Below are positions 1-5,755 of a stretch of DNA of 6,465 nt, piece by piece. This DNA is from an uncultured Erysipelotrichaceae bacterium (lineage in GTDB: Bacteria; Bacillota_I; Bacilli_A; Erysipelotrichales; Erysipelotrichaceae), in the NCBI GenBank assembly GCA_937893225.1, contig CALBJM010000242.1:1-6465 (forward strand), in the 5' to 3' direction. The notes below the pieces were generated by a model. It did not search any database. It was given only the letters and a program-made list of their open reading frames with translations, and was not told the origin of the DNA. Position 1 is the stretch's first letter, and each line of letters starts with the position of its first letter. The position numbers and the translations under genes are program-made.

Positions 1-27
1 GGCTTTGAAAGCTATTAGATACTCCAC
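1..27 (-). CDS. Start of a minus-strand ORF cut by the window edge
   Basis: Nine codons are visible, GTG first, reading (M)EYLIAFKA before the window ends. The start is chosen because an unusually complete Shine-Dalgarno sequence lies immediately upstream on the minus strand, six bases before the GTG. The visible residues are mostly hydrophobic. A very strong ribosome site before a short hydrophobic start recalls small membrane peptides such as type I or holin-like toxins of Bacillota, but the Tyr-Glu-Ser/Thr-Leu signature of the TxpA-like group is not seen, so that is only a suggestion. It could equally be the first codons of a normal-sized protein. Function not recognised. Confidence 0.4.
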
Positions 28-33
28 GTGTAC

Positions 34-44
34 TCACCTCCTTT
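34..44 (-). promoter_or_regulatory. Near-perfect Shine-Dalgarno sequence
   Basis: The minus strand reads AAAGGAGGTGA, eleven bases matching the anti-Shine-Dalgarno end of Bacillota 16S rRNA, with six bases between it and the GTG at 25-27. No other gene in this window has so long a match. It decides the start of the truncated ORF at the edge. Confidence 0.65.
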
Positions 45-96
45 CCAAAGATTGAAAGGTAGCCGAGAAAATAATGATATCAGAAGGCTTTTTCAT
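34..96 (-). CDS. Possible 20-residue leader ORF
   Basis: An ATG at 94-96 opens a 20-codon frame beginning MKKPSDIII and ending SLERR. Its TGA stop is the last three bases of the strong Shine-Dalgarno sequence used by the next ORF. The two ORFs share one reading frame, separated by that TGA and two further codons. A short AGGA lies only two to three bases before the ATG, which is tight for initiation. It could be a translated leader coupled to the next gene, the remains of an N-terminal extension, or chance; the C-terminal residues are forced by the ribosome site itself. Low certainty. Confidence 0.2.
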   Translation of the reverse strand: MKKPSDIIIFSATFQSLERR

Positions 97-189
97 GATC
101 CTATATGTGAACTAACATAAAAAATATTACACTCTTTTTTCTTCATTAATTCTATCTTTTCTTATCCTTTTGAATGTACTTCTATAATT

Positions 190-231
190 AAAAATCCCAT
201 CTTTGTGATTACACACCGATGAGATTTTTTT
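190..231. terminator. Bidirectional hairpin terminator after the MATE gene
   Basis: Bases 190-201 (AAAAATCCCATC) pair with 218-229 over twelve positions with one C-A mismatch. The inner part can add a TGTG/CACA stem around an ATTA loop. T runs flank the stem on both strands, so it can stop transcription either way. On the minus strand it begins about 13 bases after the MATE stop codon, which makes it that gene's terminator and isolates the unit at the left edge. Confidence 0.8.
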
Positions 232-243
232 ACGCTATTCTTA

Positions 244-1617
244 TTAATTTGCTTGCTTCATTTCTAATTTTACTTGTTTTACATATGCATTATTATGGAA
301 ACTGATCAATAGTTCGACTAACATTAAACACCAAATAATAGGTTCACACCATATTACTGCTTCGTATTGAAATACCGGAATCAAAAAAATCGTAAATAAA
401 ATCTTTCCAACACATTCAATTACGGAAGAAAATAATGGAAGTATCTTAGAACCTAATCCTTGTAAAGCAAATCTCGTTTGCATAAGCATACCTAATATTG
501 CATAAAACGGTCCAACGACATACAAGAATCTAGAACCATTAGATAAAATCGTTGGATCATTTGACCCAGAAATCAAATGAATCAAAGATGGAGCTGTTGT
601 CCATAAAATAATTGTACAAACGATTGCGAACACAACATCAAACAAATAGGCATCTTTCATAGCTACTAAGATACGTTTTCCTTGATTGGATCCCTTGTTT
701 TGTCCAATAAATGTTGATACTGCCAAACCCATAGACATAAATGGCAAATTCATCAATGCATACACTTTTCTAGCAGCCACATGTCCAGCAATGATTTTTG
801 TACCAAGTCCATTAATACCAGACTGTAAAATAATACTTCCAACAGAAACAATAGAACCCATAATAGCCATTGCATACCCCTGTCCTGCTAAGTCTTTCAT
901 CAATGCTCCATCTACTTTAAATTCATCCAAAGTTGGAACAACTTCCTTTACTTTTGTGATCATATAAATAATACACAAAACTGCACTAATACCTTGTGCA
1001 GCTACTGTAGCAATTGCTGCACCAGCTACACCCATGCCTAACCACTTCATAAATGCATAGTCTAAAAAGATGTTTAATAAAGAAGAAAACACAAGAAATA
1101 CAAGTGGCATAACAGAATTGCCAATTGAACGTAAAATACCTGAACAAAGATTATAAGCAAACATCACAAATACAAAATATCCAATTACAGAAATATAGCT
1201 ATAAGCTTGATCAAGAATTTCTGCAGGTGTATCAATCAAAAGTAACAATGGTTTTAAAGCAACACCAGACAAAATCGTTAATACAATGCATGTAAATATG
1301 CCTATTTCAATTGACCCTGCTACTGCTTGACGCATTTTCTTTGTATTACCTTCTCCAAAAGCACGCGAAATCACAATAGAAAACCCTGCACCTAAACTCA
1401 TAGAAAATCCAACGAGCAATTCAAAAATAGATGCCGTTGCTCCTACGGCAGCTAGAGAACTTTCACCTAATACGTGTCCAACTAATGCTGTATCTACCGC
1501 GTTATATAATTGTTGGAAACAATTCGATATAAAAATCGGAATCATGAAAATAATCATGTTCTTTAAAATTGGTCCGTGTAAAAGATCTACAGACCCCAAT
1601 GCTTTTTTTTCACTCAT
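244..1617 (-). CDS. MATE family multidrug/toxin efflux transporter
   Basis: A 457-residue integral membrane protein, the usual length for bacterial MATE exporters, which use a sodium or proton gradient to expel cationic drugs and metabolites. It shows the expected two-half layout: a short polar N-terminus, then hydrophobic segments from about residue 19. The first half carries NCFQQLYNAVDTALVGHVLG and LGAGFSIVISRAFGEGN. The second half carries the matching pattern (GQGYAMAIMGSIVSVGSIIL, then STFIGQNKGSNQGKR). About twelve membrane helices are expected, and the end (VKLEMKQAN) is polar. The ATG is supported by AGGTGA at 1627-1632, nine bases upstream. It is transcribed divergently from the glycosidase gene and ended by the hairpin at 190-231. 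Family assignment is secure; the substrate cannot be read from the sequence. Confidence 0.95.
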   Translation of the reverse strand: MSEKKALGSVDLLHGPILKNMIIFMIPIFISNCFQQLYNAVDTALVGHVLGESSLAAVGATASIFELLVGFSMSLGAGFSIVISRAFGEGNTKKMRQAVAGSIEIGIFTCIVLTILSGVALKPLLLLIDTPAEILDQAYSYISVIGYFVFVMFAYNLCSGILRSIGNSVMPLVFLVFSSLLNIFLDYAFMKWLGMGVAGAAIATVAAQGISAVLCIIYMITKVKEVVPTLDEFKVDGALMKDLAGQGYAMAIMGSIVSVGSIILQSGINGLGTKIIAGHVAARKVYALMNLPFMSMGLAVSTFIGQNKGSNQGKRILVAMKDAYLFDVVFAIVCTIILWTTAPSLIHLISGSNDPTILSNGSRFLYVVGPFYAILGMLMQTRFALQGLGSKILPLFSSVIECVGKILFTIFLIPVFQYEAVIWCEPIIWCLMLVELLISFHNNAYVKQVKLEMKQAN

Positions 1618-1639
1618 ATTATCCCCTCACCTTCTTGTA

Positions 1640-1667
1640 ATTATACTGGTGCAAATTTGAAAAGCAA
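1640..1667 (-). promoter_or_regulatory. Putative promoter of the MATE gene
   Basis: On the minus strand a perfect TATAAT (plus positions 1640-1645) lies 16 bases after TTGCTT (1662-1667), a -35 that matches the consensus at only its first three bases. A small palindrome CAAATTTG (1652-1659) sits between them. Transcription would start roughly 15-20 bases before the start codon, giving a very short leader that holds the AGGTGA ribosome site. The promoter lies back to back with the glycosidase promoter. Confidence 0.45.
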
Positions 1668-1673
1668 TCTTAT

Positions 1674-1688
1674 TTGAATGCGTTTACA
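1674..1688. promoter_or_regulatory. Putative cre site (CcpA catabolite repression operator)
   Basis: The sequence TTGAATGCGTTTACA agrees with the Bacillota cre consensus WTGNAANCGNWNNCW at all defined positions but one (T instead of A at position 6), including the central CG. It covers the -35 box and half of the promoter spacer of a beta-glucoside utilisation gene, where CcpA binding would block RNA polymerase when preferred sugars are present. That role is known for such genes in Bacillota and inferred here. Confidence 0.65.
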
Positions 1689-1695
1689 ATTGTAA
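1684..1695. promoter_or_regulatory. Perfect 12-bp palindrome, possible second operator
   Basis: TTACAATTGTAA is a perfect palindrome ending directly before the -10 hexamer of the glycosidase promoter and overlapping the cre-like site by five bases. Its placement fits an operator for a dimeric repressor such as a substrate-specific sugar regulator. The stretch is AT-rich, so chance is not excluded, and the binding protein is unknown. Confidence 0.4.
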
Positions 1696-1727
1696 TATAA
1701 TAATAAAAAAGAAAGGATTATTAAAAA

Positions 1728-3191
1728 ATGGCATTTCCAAAAAACTTTTTATGGGGTGGCGCAGTCGCTGCCAATCAGTGTGAAGGTGCATATCTAGAAG
1801 ATGGAAAAGGACTTTCCGATGCAGATATGCTAAAGGGAGGTAATGTAAGTACTCCTAGAAAATTCTCTCCTGAAATTGAAAAGGGAGTTTATTATCCTTC
1901 TCATGAAGCAATTGATTTTTATCATCGTTATAAAGAAGATATCGCATTATTTGCTGAAATGGGATTTACAACATTCCGTTTGTCTATCAACTGGTCTAGA
2001 ATTTATCCTAATGGAGATGATGCGGAAGCAAATGAAGCTGGTTTACAGTTCTATGATAATGTATTTGATGAATGTAAGAAGTATGGTATTGAACCACTTG
2101 TAACATTGTGTCACTATGAAATTCCATGGAATATTTCTGTTAAATATCATGGCTTTGCTGATCGTCGCGTCATTGATATGTATGTGAAATATGCTACGAC
2201 ATGTTTTAGAAGATACAAGGATAAAGTTAAGTATTGGTTAACATTTAATGAAATCAACTGTGCTCTTGTTGGTTCTGGATATAATGGAATCGGTGTAGTA
2301 ACAGATGAAGAATATGCTGATAAGTCACAGCGTCCTGTAGATGCATTGAAGGTAGATCCAAATACAAGATATCAAGCTTTGCATAATGAATTTGTAGCAT
2401 CTGCAAAAGCAGTTATTGAAGGTCATAAGATCAACCCTGATTTCATGATTGGTTGTATGATTGCACATATGACTAACTATGCTTTAACACCAGATCCAAA
2501 GGATGAATTCTTAGCTCAAGAAACGAGTGATATGATGAATAACTTCTGTGGTGACGTACAAGTTAGAGGTGAATATCCTTACTTCACAAAGAAGCTATTA
2601 ACAAAGAATGGCGTTACAGACTTCTCCTTCTTAGAGAATAAGGAAGACCTTGAAATCCTCAAAGAAGGTAAAGTTGACATGTACACATTCTCTTACTACA
2701 TGACAAACTGCACAACAACACATGAATCTGAACTTACAGGCGGCAACGTATTTATGGGCGTTAAGAACCCATATCTTGAAGCTTCTCCATGGGGTTGGCA
2801 GATTGATCCACTTGGATTACGTTATACATTGAATGAACTTGCTTCTCGTTATCCTCATACACCATTGATGGTAGTTGAAAATGGTCTTGGTATGATTGAT
2901 AAGGTTGAAGAAGATGGTTCTATCCATGATACATATCGTATTGATTACTTAAGAGACCACATCAAGGCAATGAAAGCTGCTATCGAGGAAGATGGCGTAG
3001 ATCTCATTGGTTATACAACTTGGGGTCCAATTGATCTTGTTTCTTGTGGAACTGGTGAAATGTATAAGAGATATGGTTTCATCTATGTTAATCGTCATGA
3101 TGATGGAACTGGTGATTACTCTCGTTCTAGAAAAGACTCTTTCTTCTGGTATAAGAAGTGTATCGCTTCCCAGGGCGAAGATCTCGACTAA
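1728..3191 (+). CDS. bglA: 6-phospho-beta-glucosidase, glycoside hydrolase family 1
   Basis: A 487-residue cytoplasmic enzyme, full length for GH1. It hydrolyses 6-phospho-beta-glucosides (from cellobiose, arbutin or salicin taken up by a PTS) to glucose 6-phosphate and glucose or an aglycone. Visible landmarks are the N-terminal GH1 signature FLWGGAVAANQCEG (residues 7-20), the acid/base glutamate Glu175 in TFNEIN, and the nucleophile Glu384 in VVENG. The phosphate-recognition loop is TGEMYKRYGF, with Lys447 and Tyr449. The C-terminal pattern NRHDDGTGDYSRSRK resembles E. coli BglA, hence the symbol, though the natural glycoside is not determined. The residue six before Lys447 is Gly441, where some relatives have Ser or Thr that touches the phosphate. 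No PTS gene is adjacent. The gene is monocistronic: own promoter with a cre-like site, and a strong terminator behind. A phospho-beta-galactosidase is the less likely alternative. Confidence 0.93.
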   Translation: MAFPKNFLWGGAVAANQCEGAYLEDGKGLSDADMLKGGNVSTPRKFSPEIEKGVYYPSHEAIDFYHRYKEDIALFAEMGFTTFRLSINWSRIYPNGDDAEANEAGLQFYDNVFDECKKYGIEPLVTLCHYEIPWNISVKYHGFADRRVIDMYVKYATTCFRRYKDKVKYWLTFNEINCALVGSGYNGIGVVTDEEYADKSQRPVDALKVDPNTRYQALHNEFVASAKAVIEGHKINPDFMIGCMIAHMTNYALTPDPKDEFLAQETSDMMNNFCGDVQVRGEYPYFTKKLLTKNGVTDFSFLENKEDLEILKEGKVDMYTFSYYMTNCTTTHESELTGGNVFMGVKNPYLEASPWGWQIDPLGLRYTLNELASRYPHTPLMVVENGLGMIDKVEEDGSIHDTYRIDYLRDHIKAMKAAIEEDGVDLIGYTTWGPIDLVSCGTGEMYKRYGFIYVNRHDDGTGDYSRSRKDSFFWYKKCIASQGEDLD

Positions 3192-3216
3192 TTTCAACAA
3201 GAAAAGCATAAATATG

Positions 3217-3252
3217 GAGGAAATCTGAATCTACAGGTTTCCTCTTTTTTTT
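3217..3252 (+). terminator. Intrinsic terminator of the glycosidase gene
   Basis: GAGGAAATCTG (3217-3227) pairs with CAGGTTTCCTC (3234-3244) over eleven positions including one G-U pair, around a six-base loop. Eight T residues (3245-3252) follow immediately. It begins 25 bases after the stop codon, ends this single-gene transcript and insulates the exporter operon downstream. Confidence 0.93.
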
Positions 3253-3261
3253 ACTTATAAG

Positions 3262-3284
3262 ACAGTTTTTATTATTCAAACTGT
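3262..3284. promoter_or_regulatory. Inverted repeat, possible operator of the exporter operon
   Basis: ACAGTTT (3262-3268) and AAACTGT (3278-3284) are perfect 7-bp inverted arms separated by nine bases. The centre-to-centre distance of 16 bp is about one and a half helical turns. The right arm falls where a -35 box should lie relative to the TATAAT at 3301. The hairpin has no T run, so it is not a terminator. A dimeric regulator, plausibly the XRE protein encoded in the same operon, may bind here; this is inference. Confidence 0.4.
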
Positions 3285-3306
3285 ACAATTGCTCCATGGT
3301 TATAAT
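3275..3306 (+). promoter_or_regulatory. Promoter of the MFS-XRE operon
   Basis: A perfect TATAAT lies at 3301-3306. No good -35 hexamer exists at 16-18 bases spacing. The best candidate, TTCAAA (3275-3280, four of six matches), is 20 bases away, which is unusually wide and would suggest a weak or activator-dependent promoter. Expected transcription start is near 3313, giving a leader of about 40 bases before the MFS start codon. Confidence 0.5.
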
Positions 3307-3313
3307 GACGTCC

Positions 3314-3342
3314 CTTTTCTAAAATAATAGCGTTAAGAAAAG
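3314..3342 (+). other. Possible stem-loop in the exporter mRNA leader
   Basis: CTTTTCT (3314-3320) is perfectly complementary to AGAAAAG (3336-3342), with a 15-base loop. The 3' arm touches the ribosome site AGAGGA (3341-3346) of the MFS gene, so folding could partly mask it. The stem is AU-rich and weak; a regulatory role is speculative. Confidence 0.2.
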
Positions 3343-3352
3343 AGGACAATGT

Positions 3353-4618
3353 ATGCAAACAAATCAATATACTTTCCTTTTAAAAGAAAAGTCATACATA
3401 AAGTTAGTGCTTTCAAATGTAATCAATCGTTTTGGTGATGCAATAGATGCAATTGCCTTTACTTGGCTTGCTTATTCTATATCCAAAAGTGCAGCATGGG
3501 CTTCCCTTATTTATGGTCTAAATGTTTTACCAAATATCTTTTTGCAGCCGCTATTTGGACCACTTGTAGAAAAAATGAACAAAAAGAATGTCATTGTAAT
3601 AACACATTTTATTAGAGGCTTCTTGATTCTATTGTTTTCTTTTTTATATATTAAAAACTTAATCAACCCTTACATTATGGGTGTATTCACATTGATCATC
3701 TCTTCTGTAGAATCATTCAATCTACCTGCTTCTTCTTCCATAATTCCGCAAATTCTTCCTAATGAAAAATTGGTAAATGGACTTAGTCTTAGTACTGTTC
3801 TTTCTAGTATGGCTACTCTAGCGGGAACAGGACTAGCGGGATTCATTATTGCTAAAGTAGGTATCCAATTTGCAATGTATATTGATATTTGTAGTTTTTT
3901 CGTTGCTGGAGCAATTGTACTTTCTATGAATATAACTTGTAACAAAAATGATTCTCAGGAAAATAAGGATACATACATAGACATGTTGAAGAGTGGTATA
4001 TCTTATTTAACAAATAACCATATTTTGTTTCATTATTGTATCTTAGCTGTGGGAATCAATTTCTTACTCGTTCCTGTAAATGCTTTACAAGGCCCGATTG
4101 TTAAAGAAGTATATGGTATGGACAGTGCGTTATTAAGTGTTATTGGTGTGTCAGAATCTATTGGTAGTATTATTGGTTCTGCATTTGTACCAAAAATTAT
4201 GAAAAAATTTTCTATAGGTCAAAGTATTTTCTGTTTTGGCATTCTGCTCGGAATCTCTATTTTTGTTTTTTCTCTTGGAAATTTAGTCCATGGTATGATT
4301 ATTCCAAGTTACCTTCTAGCAGGAAGTAGCGGCTTTATTTTATCTTTTGGAGCGGCTGTTATAAATGGTACATACAACATTCAGTTCATGAAATGCTGTG
4401 AACCTAATTATCTTGCTAGAGCTGGTGCATTAATAAGTGCAGTAGTTGTTGCAGCTAATCCAATTGGTTCTTTCCTTACAAGTATGACTACTGTTTATAT
4501 CCATACTTCCACTTTACTATGCTGCAGTGGCATAATGATTATATTATTCATAATACTAGCAACAAAAAAACTGCAATTTGAAGATAAGGACAAACAAAAT
4601 GGAACAAAAAATAGCTGA
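3353..4618 (+). CDS. MFS efflux transporter, macrolide-exporter/EntS-like (MFS_3 type)
   Basis: A 421-residue membrane protein, the usual length for a 12-helix major facilitator exporter. The N-terminal part FGDAIDAIAFTWLAYSISKS (residues 27-46) and a degenerate motif A between helices 2 and 3 (FGPLVEKMNKKNVIV, residues 68-82) are typical of the proton-driven DHA3/MefA-EntS group. A polar stretch at about 195-215 (NKNDSQENKDTYID) is the central cytoplasmic loop between the two six-helix halves; the tail (KLQFEDKDKQNGTKNS) is cytoplasmic. The ATG at 3353 is preceded by AGAGGA six bases upstream; an out-of-frame ATG at 3349 is not used. The last 20 bases overlap the regulator gene, so the two are co-transcribed and probably translationally coupled. 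Related proteins export macrolides, siderophores or peptides; the substrate here is unknown. Confidence 0.9.
   Translation: MQTNQYTFLLKEKSYIKLVLSNVINRFGDAIDAIAFTWLAYSISKSAAWASLIYGLNVLPNIFLQPLFGPLVEKMNKKNVIVITHFIRGFLILLFSFLYIKNLINPYIMGVFTLIISSVESFNLPASSSIIPQILPNEKLVNGLSLSTVLSSMATLAGTGLAGFIIAKVGIQFAMYIDICSFFVAGAIVLSMNITCNKNDSQENKDTYIDMLKSGISYLTNNHILFHYCILAVGINFLLVPVNALQGPIVKEVYGMDSALLSVIGVSESIGSIIGSAFVPKIMKKFSIGQSIFCFGILLGISIFVFSLGNLVHGMIIPSYLLAGSSGFILSFGAAVINGTYNIQFMKCCEPNYLARAGALISAVVVAANPIGSFLTSMTTVYIHTSTLLCCSGIMIILFIILATKKLQFEDKDKQNGTKNS
4586..4590 (+). promoter_or_regulatory. Ribosome binding site that fixes the regulator start
   Basis: AAGGA lies inside the end of the MFS gene, eight bases before the ATG at 4599. 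This favours the ATG over the in-frame TTG at 4578, which has no Shine-Dalgarno sequence at proper distance and would add seven unconserved-looking residues before the usual XRE N-terminus. Confidence 0.75.
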
Positions 4619-5726
4619 TAATATTCGATATTACCGAAAACAATTACATTTAACGCAAGAAAAACTCGCAGAGACGATGGATGTTACGATTGGAGCGGTA
4701 TCTAAATGGGAAAATGGTTCAACAATTCCAGATATCACAACTCTTATGAATCTAGCAAATTTATTCCACATATCCATGGACGTACTTGTTGGATATGAAT
4801 TATCTTCAACTGATGTAGATGCACTCTGTGAAAAAATCACGCATCTTCAAATGCTTCATAACTTCAAAGATGCCGAGAAAGAGGTGAAAAATACACTTAT
4901 CAGATATCCCCATCATTTTAAAGCACTCTATACTAGTGCAAACATGTATTCTTATAAAGCCTTAGAAAACAACACAGAAAATGATGCACGAAAAGCAATA
5001 TCTCTTTATCGTTCATGTTTACAATGCTTTTCTCAAAATACATCCAATGCAATAAGTGAATACTCTATCAAACTTTCCATTGCAAATTTATACAGAAAAA
5101 TAGACCCAAACAAATCTTATGAAATCCTATCAAACATGAATTATGAAGATTCAAATACATGTCGCATCATCGGTAATGCATTGCACGACATCGGAAAAAA
5201 TGAGAAAGCTCTAGAATACTATTCTCTATCTCTTTTAGAACACCTTGCTGAACAAGGAAATACTGTTTATGATATATCCAAAAGTGTTATTGAAATTGGA
5301 AACAAAGAACACATCAAAAGTGCTATCAATTTAATTGATACAGAACTAACATTGATTGAAAGCTATAGAAAAGACAATACGCTCTCTACTCTAGATAAAA
5401 TGAAAGTAAGTTTGTTAATGGTACAAGCCATCTGTTATGCTTGTCTTGAAAACACAATAAAAATGAAAGAAATAACAGAAAAAGCATATTTACTAGCATT
5501 GCACTTAAATCAAGAAACAGTATCTTTCAATGCTTTATCTAGTATCCGTTTTATATTTGCAAAAAAAGATAACATACCAATATTTGATACTTTTGGTAAT
5601 GACGCTTTTATTGGCATTGAAAAACAACTAGAACATATGCTACATAAAGCAACAAAGAAAACCGCAAAATATATTAAAGATGTTTCCAAATATTGGTATG
5701 AGCTAAAAATAGATGATTCATTTTAA
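4599..5726 (+). CDS. XRE-family HTH regulator with TPR-like C-terminal domain
   Basis: The protein has 375 residues from the ATG. Residues 5-65 form a classic XRE/Cro helix-turn-helix: IRYYRKQLHLTQEKLAETM, then the recognition-helix region VTIGAVSKWENG and the tail IPDITTLMNLANLFHISMDVL. Residues from about 70 to 375 are predicted helical repeats; the clearest TPR-like unit is near 188-215 (IIGNALHDIGKNEKALEYYSLSLLEH). HTH plus TPR is the architecture of RRNPP-like, peptide- or ligand-sensing regulators, but also of many uncharacterised Bacillota regulators, so a peptide ligand is only a possibility. It overlaps the MFS gene by 20 bp, suggesting it controls that exporter, perhaps through the inverted repeat upstream. 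It has no signal peptide or membrane segment. Confidence 0.88.
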   Translation: MEQKIADNIRYYRKQLHLTQEKLAETMDVTIGAVSKWENGSTIPDITTLMNLANLFHISMDVLVGYELSSTDVDALCEKITHLQMLHNFKDAEKEVKNTLIRYPHHFKALYTSANMYSYKALENNTENDARKAISLYRSCLQCFSQNTSNAISEYSIKLSIANLYRKIDPNKSYEILSNMNYEDSNTCRIIGNALHDIGKNEKALEYYSLSLLEHLAEQGNTVYDISKSVIEIGNKEHIKSAINLIDTELTLIESYRKDNTLSTLDKMKVSLLMVQAICYACLENTIKMKEITEKAYLLALHLNQETVSFNALSSIRFIFAKKDNIPIFDTFGNDAFIGIEKQLEHMLHKATKKTAKYIKDVSKYWYELKIDDSF

Positions 5727-5755
5727 AGAAAAATACATCACTATGTATCTTCTTT
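5725..5755. terminator. Hairpin between convergent genes, weak bidirectional terminator
   Basis: ATACAT (5733-5738) pairs with ATGTAT (5743-5748) around a CACT loop. Beyond a small internal loop, AAAGAA (5725-5730) pairs with TTCTTT (5750-5755). The minus-strand transcript has a T-rich run after the inner stem, so the site best fits ending the RpiR message; the plus strand lacks a clean T run. The hairpin overlaps the stop codons of both genes, only 14 bases apart. Confidence 0.45.

Larger units (their letters stand above)
1674..1701 (+). promoter_or_regulatory. Promoter of the 6-phospho-beta-glucosidase gene
   Basis: TTGAAT (1674-1679) and a perfect TATAAT (1696-1701) are separated by 16 bases. 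The expected start, near 1708, falls just before the ribosome site AAAGGA at 1712-1717, ten bases ahead of the ATG. A cre-like site and a 12-bp palindrome occupy the -35 and spacer, so the promoter looks regulated by repression. Confidence 0.6.

Noticed and set aside
93..146. 17-codon minus-strand ORF upstream of the 20-codon mini-ORF
   Set aside because: No ribosome site at a workable distance (an AAGGA is 18 bases away). Noted only for its ATGA overlap in the left-edge finding, not listed as a gene.
686..967. Plus-strand open frame opposite the MATE gene
   Set aside because: It lies wholly antisense to a well-supported transporter gene, has no clear ribosome site and its translation looks like no known family.
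1876..2103. Plus-strand 75-codon frame inside the glycosidase gene
   Set aside because: Out-of-frame shadow of the GH1 coding sequence, with the lopsided composition expected from frame shifting.
2949..3228. Two overlapping frames (one on each strand) at the end of the glycosidase gene
   Set aside because: Both overlap conserved GH1 C-terminal codons; the plus-strand one also runs into the terminator hairpin.
3670..3945. Minus-strand 91-codon frame opposite the MFS gene
   Set aside because: Antisense shadow of a clear membrane transporter gene with no independent signals.
4578..4598. TTG start extending the XRE regulator by seven residues
   Set aside because: The ATG at 4599 has AAGGA eight bases upstream and begins at the usual family N-terminus, while the TTG has neither.
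4631..4840. Minus-strand 69-codon frame opposite the XRE helix-turn-helix region
   Set aside because: It is antisense to the conserved DNA-binding domain and has no supporting ribosome site or homology.
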